Shown one piece after another: positions 32,324-47,114 of a stretch of DNA of 64,000 nt. The DNA is taken from assembly GCF_001625215.2 (NCBI RefSeq), contig NC_030384.2, positions 41,388,390 to 41,452,389 of the forward strand, given 5' to 3'. The notes beneath the pieces were generated by a model. It was not told the DNA's origin and ran no database searches. It worked only from the letters and a program-made list of their open reading frames with translations. Within the stretch, counting starts at the first letter, position 1. Each line of letters opens with the position of its first letter. A program made the position numbers and the translations under genes. Origin of the DNA: Daucus carota subsp. sativus. Its lineage: Eukaryota > Streptophyta > Magnoliopsida > Apiales > Apiaceae.

Positions 32324-33297
32324 CGAATGATAAGATAGGACTAAAGAGGCTAATAATAGGTAAATGATAAGGCAGAACATTTTTTCTGGAGGATTGTAGT
32401 TGAAAATTTTTAAAAGTATATTCACTCAGCAAAAAACATATAGATATATCCGCTGCAATACAAGAAAATATATCTATAACTGACCCAGTTTTGGCGGACA
32501 AAAATCGGATTTTAGTGGTAGCCTACCCACCCCTGTGAAACAAAAAAATATGTGGTTTACTCATAACAGAGCAGGGGAATATTGCACTCAACTGTCATGC
32601 TAAGAAGTAAGAATGACCAATTTCCTGTTTCCAGTTGCCGTTAAATTTTACCTATATCAACTATATCGATTTGGTAGCACCACCTTGTGCATGCCGCATA
32701 ATCACCCTCATCAAGCAAACCGGAAGTCTTGAAATATCAGATGCGTATGCGACAGTGCAATATCAAAATTTGTGAACCACGCATCTAGTCTTTAGATGTC
32801 AACAGTTGTAGGTCATTTGCTTCCAAGGCTCCTACAAACACATCAGTACAGGAGGCAAACAATTTTTTCAGACCAAACTGAGGTTGTTCTTTTTCACACG
32901 AAATATATATCAGCACAAAATTCAATAGCAATAAAAAAGATTTTCATTTTTATTTTTATTAGTAAATAAATCAATTACATTTAGTAGAGAAATTAGTCCT
33001 TCACTACTTTTATACTTTATACTAGGTTATATTCTGTGATTGCACGGATGACTTTACTATTAAGTCGCTTACTATTAATTTTAATACTTAATTTTCTTAT
33101 TTATATTTAATTTTCTTATAGAGATGTTTTTCTGTTGTATATTTATTTTAATTACTATAGGTTTTGAAATAATTAATGAGTTAAAACCTGCTTAAATCAG
33201 TAGGTCAGTATATGTGCTTGGATTAATATATTTTTGTTAGAGCCGTTATAATAAGCCAGATGGCTATGGCCCTTGGTCCTTAAGGAAAGATATTTTA
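32324..33297. other. Intergenic, no gene recognised
   Basis: Mixed AT-rich sequence. The stretch 32560-32900 is less AT-rich but has no protein-like frame. Confidence 0.35.
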
Positions 33298-33510
33298 GAG
33301 GTCGTTCGGTTGGCATGTAAATACCTAGTAAATTAAAATTCCCAGGAAATATGTAAAATCAAAATTGTTTGTTTGACAAAAAGAAAGGAAGTGTAACTTC
33401 CATGGAAGTGTGAATACCCACAAAACATGAATGTTACTTACCCACCTCCCCCTTGGTTACTTGCACTTCCTATGGGAATTTAAAAGCTATGTATCAACCA
33501 AACACATATG
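33298..33510. mobile_element. Tourist-like MITE, 213 bp
   Basis: The left end GAGGTCGTTCGGTTGGCAT and the right end ATCAACCAAACACATATG are inverted. TTA flanks both sides (33295-33297 and 33511-33513). Confidence 0.75.
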
Positions 33511-33596
33511 TTAACTTCCCATTTGTTATTTAGAAATCTGAATAAAATTTAAAAGTTTGGGCAAATTTGGGGTTTTGACTAGAATCATCTAATTCT

Positions 33597-33825
33597 GGTG
33601 CTCGGTAATTAGTGGTTTGGGCTCGATGAGCTAATTTTGAAAAAGCTACTTGGATGAGTTTTTTGGATTAGAAGATTGTCATGTGTCTATTTAATACCAA
33701 AAGCTAATTCAACAAATTCACCATCTATTTACCAAATAGTTTAATTCAAAACCGCTAATTCAATCAACTAGCCAAGACAACTAATTTAATCAGCTAGTTA
33801 AAACAGTTAATTGTCGAACAGGGCC
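33597..33825. mobile_element. Probable Tourist-like MITE, about 229 bp
   Basis: The left end GGTGCTCGGTAATTAGTGG and the right end CAGTTAATTGTCGAACAGGG are imperfect inverted repeats, and GCTAATT/AATTAGC motifs recur inside. The boundaries are approximate. Confidence 0.55.
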
Positions 33826-34130
33826 ATAATGTTTATAATTCCCAGATATCATATAAGACTTGATTATCAGAATCTTTTTCTAAAATATTGAATCGAGTCC
33901 ACTCTATGTTTCAATCACCCTAGTCTATCATTGTTATTGTTTTTTTTTATATCATAAGTGTTCTTTCGCAAAGCTGTCCTGAATCACATAACATCCTTTG
34001 CAGGGCAAGTAAAACATATTGGTATGCCCTTATGACAAGCTTATGAGTTATGACAAACCAAAGCTGCAAAAAACAAGATATCAAAATTTACCTCCAAGAG
34101 AAGTGTCTTTTTCCAATTCTTTCACGCAGT

Positions 34131-37100
34131 TCATATGTTTTTCCGAGAAAATTGCTTTACTGAACGGGTTTGTATGTCCTTTGTATATATATTTGTCACA
34201 GCAAAAAGCAGCAGGACAAACACAACCTGAGCACTCACGATTCCAAAATGGCTTATGCTATTACCAATCTCCATCCAGCTCCCTTTATTTCGGACCTATT
34301 AACCATATGAGCAATTAAAGTTCTATTAAACTGGAAGTAATTCACATTAAACTTTGATCAAATGATTCAGAAATAAGTGCTATTAGTGTCCATTGGGCCA
34401 ACTAATAACAGAGAATCAGATGTTGCTGAATCAAAGACGAGAACTATAAGAAGAAAATAGTTAACTTACTAGATAGAAGAAGTGGATTGTCATTACATCG
34501 GAACACAATATTACAAGAAAATAGCATCCTACACGTGGAACTCGTACTAATTTGGTAATTGCACTAAATGCACATCTGCACAAAGGTATACAGAGTTAAA
34601 ATATTATGCTCAACGATACTGGTCCGCATGTGATATGATACTGTAATGTAAAATAAAAATATATAGGTAATACTCACATGACAAGCAGGAATGGTATAAG
34701 CAGTTTAAAGATAAGCAGGGCTGCCATAAGAAAAGGCTGCAATGATAAAGAAAAAATATCAGATAGCTTACATGTTTACAATAACAGTACAATGAGACAT
34801 TCAACCTCGCTTAGCTATACTTACACTGAAAATTGTGATGAATCGATAAACAGAAGAAATCTCAAAACTCGCAATGCTTGCAAAGTTACCAGTTCCGAAG
34901 AAGGCAACATTGAAAAAGACAACCTGGTAAACAGAGACCTATTATGAGTATTGAATCCATCTCACCAAAGTTTCAATATTCATATCAGTTTCAGAAAGAA
35001 GATAAGTCAAAGTAGCTAGTCAGCAATGAACTAACACATTTTTGCTAGTCACACAATGAAGAGAATGTTGCTACCATGAAACCCCGTGTCTAATAACTTC
35101 ATAGCTCAAAAAATTTTAATTTAAAACAACTTTAATACCAAACAATGATTTACCCAACCAAAATGAGAGCTGGATACACTTTCAATTACGTAAATTCAAT
35201 AATGTTATCTAAAAATTCAGAAATGAGTAGGATGTGGATATGGAAATTGTATAGGATCCTTATCTTACCTGTCCAACAACTCGAGAGACTAATAGCTGAT
35301 TATATCCTGTGATTTTCTAGAAGGAGATGGAACCAAACACTCATGCTGTTTTTTTACTAAATTTGTGAAATTCAAATCCACTTCTAAGTTAGAAATAATT
35401 TATATTATTATCAATTATTTCTTAAGTAATACAGAATGTTTAACATAAAGGCCCTATGTATCACACATTACCTTTTAGTGAGACAGAATTCAACTCTATC
35501 CAAGCAACCATATTAATAATATGGATCATTTCTTCACCATGTTCTCATATCAATTATTCAACCTACTATTTTCTCCCCAACTAAACCCCTCTATAGGCTA
35601 TGTACACAATAACAATGTTTAAAATGAGCTTTCATCTATATTAAAACATATAATAGAGAAGGTATGACTTGCATTAAAACACATAAGAAGGTATGACTTA
35701 CAAAAACTAGTGGTATTCGCATATCAGACAGTTGCAGACTTCTGTTTCCGTTTTCTAATTGGAAATTATCTTCCACACCTCCGATTGAAGATTGAGATGC
35801 ATCTGTCTTACTATAATGCAAGAGTGCATTTTCAAAAAGTATCCATGCCATTAGTGCAAGAGCTAGTGCACTGTAGAAAACTGCTTCATATCTACACACA
35901 TTGATAGATATATGTAACATCAAGTAAATATACACACACACTTAAGACATTAGACCAATATATAAATGAGATACCCAATGGACAAGAGAAGGAAAGCAGG
36001 TGCAAAGCCAAGGAATATTGACGTGAGTCTGGACAAGAGCCCAGTTGCCGAGAATAGTGGAAGAGCCATTGAGAAACCTATAATAAAACAGTTGACAGAA
36101 TATACGATTCAAATATGCAGTGTTTATGATGCTAGAGTAAATTATATATACTGATTATTTAAGCAAGAAAATCATGAAAGTGCGGCTCCTTTAAGAAATG
36201 AACTATATATGGAGATCAGAAGATAAGTCAAGTATGCATGACGCTAAGCGTCATTACATTTAACATTTTTGTAATCCTGACATTGAACTCACTAGTTGAC
36301 AAATTTTAATATAGTTTGGAGAAACTGTCTATGTTTCTTCTCACTGCAATATCGATGTATATGTGGATGAATATGTTTTTGCTACTGTTGACATTTATTA
36401 GTGTGCAAGATATTACTTTATATTTAAACGGTTACTCAACGTTTGGTTGACGGAATGCAATTTTTAATGGTTACCCAAGTACACAATGATGCTACTTGCA
36501 AGTCAAAGAGTCAAAGACACATAAAAAGTACTGGTACCATTTATAAAAGCCTTGTAGGGTACTAGCAATTATATCCCTTGATCTTTTTTAATATTATTCT
36601 CATCAATCTTTATCAATTAATTTATTTTTAATATTTAACAAAGAAGAATAACTATCAATGCTTATTGATCTTCAATTATCATAAAGTTAAAATAAAAGTG
36701 AGTCTCTATCAATTTCATTTCAATATTATATTCAAATTGACAAAGATGACTAATTACTATTAATGCTTATTGATTCTTCAATTATCATGAAATTAAAATA
36801 GAAGTAATTTTTACGACGGATAGAGTCGGTTTGTCTACACCAAAGTCACGAATTTAAAGTGAATACCGACTTGAATTTGCAAGATGTGTGCTTGTGTAAT
36901 AAGTCAAAATATGACATTAAATTTAAAAATAGCTTAAATTCAAAGGTTAATAGAAAGTCCAATTTAGAAAATTTATTTGATTTTTCAAGTTTTATTCAAT
37001 ACAAGTTAATATTATCACACATGTACACCTAAATAGATTTTATTTTTATTTTTATTTTCATAATTTTAGTAACTCACAAGTCACCTATAAAAATAGAATT

Positions 37101-40100
37101 ACCCCAGCTAATACTAACTTACTATAATTTTTCATTTATCACTTTAAGTAAATTTTAAATCAAAATAATTTTTTTAAAATTTGCCCCAACGGACTCTAAA
37201 TCTATTTATTTAACAATGATCACCACTCATTTAATACCTTTTCTTTGAAATGGCTCTTAATCTATTTATTAGCAATGATCACCATTCCTTTAATTTATTA
37301 TTTTTGGAAAGCGATCACCATTCCTTTAATACCTTTTCTTTGAAATCACCCAATTGACTTTCAATTATCAATAGTTTCATCAATTATAAGAGTTTTTGTC
37401 GATCGGTATGTTTGATTATTTTGATTCATCCTATACATTTTCTTAATGTATTCTATACTTTAACTTGCCCATAATATATTCGTGAATTAGAAATAGGTTA
37501 ATTGTTTACCAACAACTTCTTATCAGCTTTCTTCACTTAATTAAACTTCATTTTGTAATAAATTTGTTCTTCTCACTAAGCACATATTAAGCACTTGGGA
37601 ATAACAAAATGAGTTACAAATCATAAAATACAAATAATATTCCATCTAATGAAACTATAATTAAAAATAAATTATTGTATAAGATCTGTATAATACTATA
37701 TATCATTAAAAAAATATGAGTTCTGAATTAACAAAAAAAAACAATAAGTTTAATTTGTTCCGACTGCAGTAACACTTATTTAAATATTAGAGAGCTCTAG
37801 GATCATTATTTAGTATTCAATGATATTAATATAATATATTATATAGTACTAAAATATGATAATTGCTGAAATAACTTTAAAAGACATAAGCCAAAAATTT
37901 GTATATTATTACTATAATAGACAAATACGATAAGAACTTAAAATTTACCTTAGGGGACGGGGGCTTGGCACACAGTTTAAGGCTCCTAAAAATGTAGTTT
38001 CACAAATTATTTTAAACCTTTTTTTCTTCTGAATAAAAGTTTAATGCTCAAATATTTATACAAAAAAAGAAAGATTTAAAAATAAGTTATGAAACTATAT
38101 TTTATATGCACCTTCAAGTGCATCCCAAACAATGTAACAAAACGTAAAGAAATGAGAGGGAAGGAGGGAGTAACAAATAAACAAATATTTGTGAGCACAG
38201 GATGTAAACTAAAACAAAGCAACCAAGTGACTCAAGAAAGAAGCTAGCAGGGAAAAAGAATACCAGCAATTAACCAATTTATCATTTGATGCAACGCAAG
38301 CAGTTCCTGCTTTTTTGTTCTATGAGAAGTTGATAACAACACCATCACCGATGACAAACCTACCAAAAGACACTGCATGTGGAAGAGTAATCGTCCATAC
38401 TCATGTACGAAAGTATATAGCTAACATATTAATAAACAGCTATGAGAATTTTTGCAAACCTGCAGCTGAAAGAGAAATGGAATTTTATTTTCTCTGTCTC
38501 TATTAAGGAGACTGAACCAGTATTTGTTATCCCTGCCACGCCGATCCAGATACATCGCAGCTCCTCCAATAAAAATTATTATACCTCCACTACCAACTCT
38601 GCAAACATAAAATTTTAGAAGCAAAGTTCTTACTTGCACTAAACTAGATTGTTTATGTTCTATACTACAGTGCACATTAAGTTATGAATAATTTAAAACA
38701 GAAGTTCACTTTACATTGGATATCACAAAGAGCTTAAACTAAATGGGGGTAAAGAAATAGATACAATATTGAATAAACCTAACTTTACAAAGTAGAAGCA
38801 AAGAACTAAGGGGTCGTTTGATTCATGCTTTCTGGTATCATGTATGGGTTTCGTTCATTCCAAACCCATACCTGGTGTTTGGATGGAAAAAAATTTTCCT
38901 CGAAACCCATACCTCAAACCACAAGATATGAGATTTTCATACCCAAGGGAGGGGTAGGTATGAAGCATGGGTTTGAGGAATCAAATTTCTTTTCTTTTAT
39001 TATTATCTTTATCTGTACCATTACATGTAAATTGTTAATGCAAAATGAAATTAATGACTAAAATATATAAAAAAATATTAATATAAGAATATTGAAATTA
39101 GTTATAATTTAATCACTGTAAAATATTTTAAGTCAGTCATATTCATTTCACTGCTCAACCAGACACATGATATCAGAAATGATACCACAACCTCACACCA
39201 CTTTAGCCCGATTCCTGATTCCAACCCTATACCCCCTCTCAAACCAAAAGAACCCTAAGAGTTTCATATTAAGAACACGATAAATCTTGTAACTTCAGTC
39301 TACTGCATATGAAGTCTGGGATGCTTATTAGTTAAAAGGAAAGGACGATTAGAAGTTAGAATCAAAATATCAGGAAAGTTTATTTTATACAACATTTCAA
39401 ACTTTTAGCCACTCGTGCTTTCTGAGTACTTTTAATAAGAGAAACATAATTGGTAAGTCAGTTATCATCAGGGAAGAGTGACTAAATTGTATAAGCAAAA
39501 AATGGGAAAATGCCAGAAATAAAACTATAGAATATAAACATGATTATTTATTTCTAAACTTCCTCAGACAAGAATGAAATAATCAAATTCTTTTATAATT
39601 GGATTCTGCTTTTACATGATCACATTAAGAGTAGCAGTAAGAGTTTAGATCAGAAACATAAAAACCGAGAAATTAGGTTCGATCAGAAAGATACTGAATG
39701 AAGAGGATACTGAACTCAAACAAGATTATATTGATGAAAGCATAATAATTATAGGAGCATGAACGAAATTCTTGGTAGTTGGGTAATTACAGTTAGCTTT
39801 TTAAAGTTACTCAAATAAGCTTTCGATACACAGACATAAATTTTACAAGCCATGACAGTTTACTTGTTGACAAGTGTAAAAGCTGATTATATATAAGCAA
39901 ACAGGTGATAGTGCACAGATGAAGAGAGTTGATGGAGATGACTTACACTAGTAGGGTGTTGTCAGGTATTTCTGCAGGCATTAAAGTGAAAACAGATAAA
40001 AACCAACATGATAACCACATAAACAGTGGTGTTCCAGATTTCCATGCAACCAATCTAGAAAGATAAACTGGGGCAATCAGGCCCACAGTCAAGAAACACC

Positions 40101-43100
40101 AAGTGTAAAGCTTCCTCTCAGTAAAGCTGTTTACCTGAAAAGGATAAAAATAGAACTTCTAAAAGCTCATATAGGACCCCAGCCAACATACAGTGTCTAA
40201 TTATCATATAAAACACAATATAATAGGTTTTGAGGAGCATACCAGTACTTCAAGAATGAAAACTGATACCAAAAAGGTTGCTGCGAGTTTGAGAGAATGG
40301 TAATGCTCTCTACCACATAAATACCTCCATAAAGCATTAATGAACTGATATTCACTGAATATTTGTGTCCAGAGAAATACTGTCATTGCAGAATATGCAT
40401 GGTAAAGAGGAGGAGAGTGCTCCAAAAATAATATGATAAAAACTATTGCCATGAAAAAACATCCGCATAAGTTTGCCTGCAGTATAAGAGAATTGTAAAG
40501 ACAAAATCCTCGCTGAAGATAAAGAAATTAGAATTGTATAATAGGAAACATACATATATTAGAATATCTGCAACAAGTCATATTGAGTTTTGCTTCATAT
40601 ATGCAATAAACATGTAAAAATTTCCCACAAAAATGTTAAGAGTTATAAATTTTTAAAAGAGAAAAGGTAGATCATTTGATGTGAAAATGGCGTTTGAAGG
40701 GCATATCAGTAGAACTCATAAAGTTTTTTAGCATGTGCAGCACAAGGGTTTCGTAGTAGAATAAGCCACGAGTCCCATAAATGAATTAAGTTTACAATGT
40801 TTTCATCCAACACTAAGGTTAATATAAAGGTGATAAGTTGGAGCACCTTGCTTTATGGGTTCTATTCCAATAAGCAACCCCTATTTCAAGGCAGTCTGAT
40901 TTCCTATTTTCTATCAGCCACTCTAGGGTTATCTTTCTCAACAACAGCAGTGGACTTCTCTATTGCATACCAGGTGACTTTATCCATTGTATCCCAAATG
41001 CCGAACAAACAAAATAGTCACTAAAAAGATATTAGCACTTCGGGACCTCTGTGTAGCTTGCACATGGACTTATCACTGGGCCTGCTTAGAAAAGCAACAA
41101 AACCATCTATAGTAGCTAGTTTTTCTATAATAATCTTTTTGACATCAAGGTAAAATGCTACTCAATAAATTTCTCAAAGGTAAAATTAGCGTAAAACTTC
41201 TAAAAACAAAGATCTAGGAACCATTATTATAGACCTCTAGGGCCACCTTATTTAGTGTACTATCATAAATTTGGTACCTGAAGGCTGAAAAGGAGAACTT
41301 TCTAGCAAAAGGTGGCATGCGAAAAAGGATTTCATCAACATTATTAAGTTTTTAGCATGCTCCACATACAATTCACATCATAGAAGACACTCAATGCAGG
41401 CGTCCTATCTCTATCATCTTCTATCTGGGATTCTCTGATCTAATCCTATGTTTTTAATCCCACCCAGACTCACTTCATTGCTTAATTATCTAGATCATAT
41501 CCACTTCCCCGCCCCTATAGTTGAAGAAAGGAAAAAGGCCTGCAAAGGGCCAGATTTTTATAGGGAAGCAACCCCACTTACGAGGGATCACTAGACACAT
41601 AACCCAATAAGATGGCACGTCTACAGGACCCGTCGTTACAAAATCTGTAAATTACCTTTATATTATTGTTTCTGCGGGACACTGCTTGCTCCATTTTAAG
41701 TATATATCCAGGCAAAGTAGTATAAGATTGCAATACATGAAGGATAAGATAAAACATCCAACCAATGTAGCCAAGAGTGACCACAGACATCAGCATCAAC
41801 CAATCATATGTTTGAAAATAGTCAAGTCCTTCCAGTGCCAACCTTCTAAGGTCTACAGATAGCGTCATTGCTGATTCATAGTCTTCAGCAGATATTCGAG
41901 AATTGATTAGTTCCAGAAGTGACGAATAGTGAGCCAGTGGTTTGAAAGGCTTGAAGCGCAATGAACTTGCCTGCTTTAGTTCTGTTTTTTGTCAAAGAAA
42001 ACAGATGGCTGATGCAGATCCTGGACAAAAGTAGTGGGTCTACTGAAAGTCGGAAATTTCATCGTTTTACACGGATATTTTTGAAGAAACAAAAGCATTT
42101 ATAAACCATGGGAGAGATGTGAACACTTTAAGAAGGCAAAAGCTGTGAACTTCACAGTCCATTTCTTATCATATGTTTAGTCAGTATCTAAAAAGGATAC
42201 GAGCTTTACGAAGGAATTGATTAAGAATTTGTTTTGCATTGGCTAGCACAGCTTCAACTTCTTCTGCCTGGTCAAAAAGAAGAAAGTAACACATGAGTTT
42301 TCTTTATATTACTTTAACCCTAGAACTTACAGATTCAAGCCAGCTATATCAAGGGAAACATCATAGATCCCTAACTCTACAATGGAATAACACATTCATT
42401 CAAAAATGTTACCACTAACGTTGCACTTTACAACTGGAAGTCAAAAGTCACCAAAGAGAAACATGTAACCCATTATCTCGAATGAATAGCACATTCAATA
42501 CAACAGGAGCAGGTAATCACCTTATTTAAATTGATGTAATCAAGTGGCAGACTTCCTACTGAATTGACTGGACACGGTAAACCAAGAAGAGATGACTGCC
42601 AAGACAGTAATAGAGCATGTCAGGAGAACAATTTACAGAAAAAGGTAACAATGCTGTAATTGAAGATAAGGATATTCCACAAACCATTAGTGGTGCAATA
42701 TCAGCTTGATTAACATCCACTCGTTCTATGTTGCCTAGGCCCCACTCTTTAGGAGTTGGCATATCATGCACATGATCATCAACAAAAGTACCATAATCAT
42801 TATGATTTTCGCCAAATGTCGGCCTGGGATGTTTTACCCCTGCTCCCCAAGCAACGAGGGGGGTATCAGTGTTTGAGCGATGTCCATCTCCATGACTTCC
42901 TAAAGAACACCACAAAATTATGGCACCTCATCAAAAACAGAATATAACTCAGAATAATTAAAAAAATTAAAAAAAATTAATATATTAAAAGAAGCAACTC
43001 TAGGATCACTCTGATCATAATTGAAGGAAATAATGGTAGAGTCCCTTTAACTAGAAAAGAATGCCTATATGAACATTAAATAATGCTAACACAATCACTA

Positions 43101-46100
43101 AAATAATTATTGCTAAACCTTTTATTTAATTGTTTTTTAGCATCTTGACACATTAACTAGAATGGCTGACCAGATAGTTTGGTTACTTAAATACAAATCA
43201 TTTGTTCTGAATGCATTAAATGTTAAATTTAAGCAAACCTAATATCCAATTTGAAGTTCGGATATTTTCAACGCACCACTGCCACAAAGTGCTTTGCATT
43301 AAAAAGATTTAGCTTGGAGCAGGTAAAGGATGGTACAATCATTTGGACATAAATTCTTAAGAGAAAAACTTTATGTAAAACGATATAATAAATCATATGA
43401 AGGCTTTTTTTATGAAACAATGCAATTTCTATAAAAAAAAAAAATATTTGATTGAATTTCAATCCTTGGAGCATTCATCCACACTTATTTCATGAATGAT
43501 TCTGTTCAAAGAGATTTTCTCAAAACTGTAAATAATTCACTTCCAAAGTACCAAACTTACACTAAATATTACTAAGGTAGTCATGATCGCAATTGGCGAA
43601 GACAGATATGCCATAAAGGTCCTAGATAAAATTTGTGCACAAGTACTGGTTAGCTTATCGACGGCAAAATGTATTCATGTCAAACGTTACTGTAAAGTAC
43701 TGAGATGTGCAACACTGTTACAATAAACTTGAATGTAAATTTTTCAAGTTCAATTCTTCAAGGTCATATAGCTTAATAAATTTCTTTAAAAAAAAAAAAC
43801 TAAAAGGCAAGCAAGTATTGAAGGAAAATTCGGACCTTTATCACTCATTCCATGATCAGCTGTAAAAATATAAGCTGTTCGATTGTCCCTGAAATAATCT
43901 TCAAGAAGATTATAAACTCTTTCCGCAATATGGTCAACAACCTTAACATTGTTGAGATAAATGGGTGAAAAGGGGCGATGTGCATGACCATTTGAATCAC
44001 AACCAAGCAAATGCAGAAATATCACAACATTGTCTTGTACAAGTAGCTCCTTTAATTTTGGGTCCTCGTTAGACTTGTTTACAAGGCTCTGGAATTGATC
44101 AAATGACCACTCATCCAAAAAAGATGCATCTGTAAGAACATTACCCAATTAATATGGGGTTTAAACACCAGTAGTATGTAACAGTTCATTATTTATGTCA
44201 TCCTAGGAAAAAATGGTAAGTGAAAAGAATGAAATAGTAAATGAAATAACAAAGAAATCCAGATAGAAATTTACACATGTAGTAGTATCAGGATAACTTT
44301 CAGATACCACAGATTGGACATGGTAAATTACATTACCCAACTTTCTATATAACCAATTAACCTTTTTTGTAAACACGCATTTCAACTCAACTTAACTAAG
44401 TCTTGTGATGCTAAACAGACCTAATCTTATTACAACATACAGTTTCACACTCCATGGGAAATAATTACATATGTTTCATAATATTACCACTCTTTTGGTT
44501 GTCATTTATATGGTACACAAGTCTTGCACACACAAGCGTAAAAAAGACGCGGAATTAAATTTAGTGAAAATACTTGACGAAGCAAACTACCTATGAGAAG
44601 AACGTGAAAAACAACCAAATGGCCACCAAGGAGATTAGATGTTACCACAAGGCCTAGTAAACTTCACACTTGATCATAAATGAGTCACTAAACTGAACCG
44701 AGAATATGTTCTAGTTCACCTACCTTTATCTAGACACGATGTAGACACTTGAATTAGAAGATATCAGGCCATTGCATTTTGAAGTTCTAGAAGGCAGCAA
44801 AAAGCTAGAAGCGGCAACCAACAGATACAAAATCTGCTGTGGCACGTACAGAGCTACAGATTGGTTTCCCTCTCATTTTGTTTCCCGTTTATACATCTCC
44901 TTCATCCAACAACGGCTAATCAGGTTCTATATCAATATTATCCTCTCCTACTGAATTGCCCATTTTATTTTGTCCCGCTTTAATTTTATGTTACCTACAC
45001 AAATCCCCGTCCCATGACTCATTTCACAGATTAAAACAGAAGATGGGTACAGATTCACACTAATATGTACCCAATTATTTAAAAACATAACTACAAGTGT
45101 CTTTGTTTTCCAAGGTAGAAATCTTGTTTTCCAATGCAGATAATCGGTACTTTAAGATGGCTAGTGGGTAACACCTGTACACATCTTGAAACCAAAGCTC
45201 ACCCAATTGGCTTAGTTATTCAATTGCAAGTTTTACAAATTACTAAATTAGTTGGCACCTAAATTGCAAAATATATTAATTACAGTAGTGAATAAGTTTA
45301 AGACATGAAAGAACAAGAATTTAGAGCATTAGGTATCTAAGAAAGTACAAAATTGATATTTAAAAGAAAAATTGATTTTTATTGAATTTAATATTCAAGC
45401 AATCTTAGTGGTTTTTAATTGATATAGGACTCAGTGGCATGATATATGCAGTCTGTGTGCTAGGTCCCTGGCAAGATTAAATAAAAATACTCGATATATT
45501 CCTCATAAACCTGATACTAAATAAGTGACTAAACTGAGCCTGGTTAACTTTCATCACCTGGGTGATCGGTGATACTCTCAGAGTGAGTTTATCAATTTAA
45601 TAATATTCTTATTATAATTAGCAACAAAAAAAAGTCTTCTTATAATATAATGGAAATAAATCATTCTATCATTCCACTACAAAAATCTAAAATAATTTAG
45701 TAATATATTTGTATATTTGTTTAAATCATAATAAATTATTAAATTAAATTATTATTATTATTATTTCCACACTACCTGTAACATATAAATATTCATATTT
45801 ATTGCCTGTGCTCCGCGTTACCATCTTGTTCTAATAAAGCCTTATTCTTCTAATAACGCAAAGTAATTAGATGTTGTGCTCAGCATTATTCAAACTTTTC
45901 CACTACTATGGGAAGTGCATTTAAATTTCAGGTGTGACACTATGAATATCAGTATTAGACCCAACAATTCAATTCAATCGCTGTGTCTCTTGAGTTTAGG
46001 CTTTAAATATAAATAAAAATGTTATAGATTTAGCTTAAATATTATATATGTGAAAATAATAATATGAAACTTGATCACACTGGATATAGTAGAATAGGAA

Positions 46101-47114
46101 CATTATCACAAAATATATCAAATGACATAACTGTAAATAAGTGACTTATTTATGTAAATAAGGAATGTTAAACACATACTCCGTATTAAATACTTGAATA
46201 CCAAAAATTATTATGAATTCCGAAATAGTCCTTATTTTATCAAATAAGACAGGCCAAACATACCCTCTGATTGTACATAAATAAGACTTATATAGAGGGA
46301 AAATGAATGTAATCAAACCAGTTGCAAAATCTTCAAATTCGTGGGGATATGTATTCCAGGTACTGTGTGGCAAGGCTCCACAGAATATCGGAACAATATC
46401 AGGGCTACCAAAAGAAATTATATGCTGGCTTCGGTTAAACACGGAATCAAATTCCACAGGATTCGCTTTCCATCCTGCAATGACAACAGATAACTACAAT
46501 GAATCAAACGCTATCTTTTAAAACAGTTAAGCTGTCCACAACTTAAACTAATTAAACAATAGTGGAATGCTATAAACCCACCTTTAGTAACAGCACTAGG
46601 ATCCTCATAAAACCCCGCAATAATAGAAACATGGCCAGGTCTCGATTCAGTAGGAGGCCGAGCATGAGAAACCCCCCACCGACCTTGATGCTTAATCACA
46701 TTCCTAAGAAACGGTGCCCTGTACTTCCCTTCAGTATCCGGCTCATAAAACTTATCCGCTCGCAACCCGTCAGCTGAAATCAAAAACCCATAAAAATAAG
46801 CAGCAGAGGTTCCATATTAATTGAAAGCGACAAATGATCAAACAGGTGGTGTGCATCATCATAATACCAACTAGTAGAACAAGGCGCTTAGCAGGGGGGG
46901 TGATGGAAGGGTAGACAAGATCCATGCCATGAACAATTGGAGTCTTGAAGTAAATATCGAAAATGCTGAGCATGTAAATAGCGTGAAGAACAACACCAAC
47001 AATGACAATCCATTTCTCTCTCCTCTTGAGCCATTTTCTCCTTCTCTCTCGACCAGTTGAGGATCTTGCTTTCCTGTCTTGAACTTCGTTGTTAATAAGA
47101 TCATCATCCCCCAT
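34131..47114 (-). CDS. PIGN: GPI ethanolamine phosphate transferase 1 (PIG-N / MCD4)
   Basis: There are 18 exons on the minus strand: 46868..47114, 46582..46773, 46319..46474, 43836..44129, 42685..42899, 42521..42595, 42201..42267, 41656..41981, 40243..40476, 39947..40134, 38460..38598, 38264..38372, 35975..36077, 35702..35891, 34825..34923, 34678..34736, 34470..34575 and 34131..34295. They total 2964 nt and 987 residues, near the family length. The protein adds phosphoethanolamine to the first mannose of GPI precursors in the ER. After a membrane anchor (about residues 36-55) comes the luminal alkaline-phosphatase-like domain: ADGLRADKF (from residue 83), [19 protein letters not shown] (Thr124, presumed nucleophile), [31 protein letters not shown]. 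The C-terminal half is a multi-span membrane region with [26 protein letters not shown] and [14 protein letters not shown]. All junctions are GT-AG and in phase. The donor of exon 7 has two in-phase choices. An ATG 12 bp upstream (47126) is a possible alternative start. Confidence 0.96.
36078..38263. repeat. Repeat-bearing 2.2 kb PIG-N intron
   Basis: Two diverged copies of a block of roughly 60-70 bp (CAATGCTTATTGATCTTCAA at about 36655 and its relative at about 36760), and repeated GATCACCATTCCTTTAAT phrases (37200-37340), lie here. A stretch at about 37955-38175 has a GGGACGG start and a GGAGGGAGTA end and may be an old MITE, but its termini do not pair well. Confidence 0.5.
38810..39255. 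mobile_element. Tourist-like MITE, 446 bp, in a PIG-N intron
   Basis: The left end GGGGTCGTTTGATTCATGC and the right end CTCAAACCAAAAGAACCC are inverted. TAA flanks both ends (38807-38809 and 39256-39258). CATACC/GGTATG motifs recur inside. It lies in the intron between exons 10 and 11. Confidence 0.88.
44130..46318. other. 2.2 kb PIG-N intron between exons 3 and 4
   Basis: AT-rich intron. I see no nested gene or clear transposon in it. Confidence 0.5.

Noticed and set aside
37955-38175. Stowaway MITE in a PIG-N intron
   Set aside because: The right end looks like GGAGGGAGTA, but the left end does not form a matching terminus, so I did not list it as an element.
10514-47114. A functional gene cluster linking GDP-mannose supply (KONJAC) and GPI synthesis (PIG-N)
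   Set aside because: The genes are 19 kb apart with unrelated genes between and no shared regulatory sequence that I can see. Chance proximity is the simpler view.
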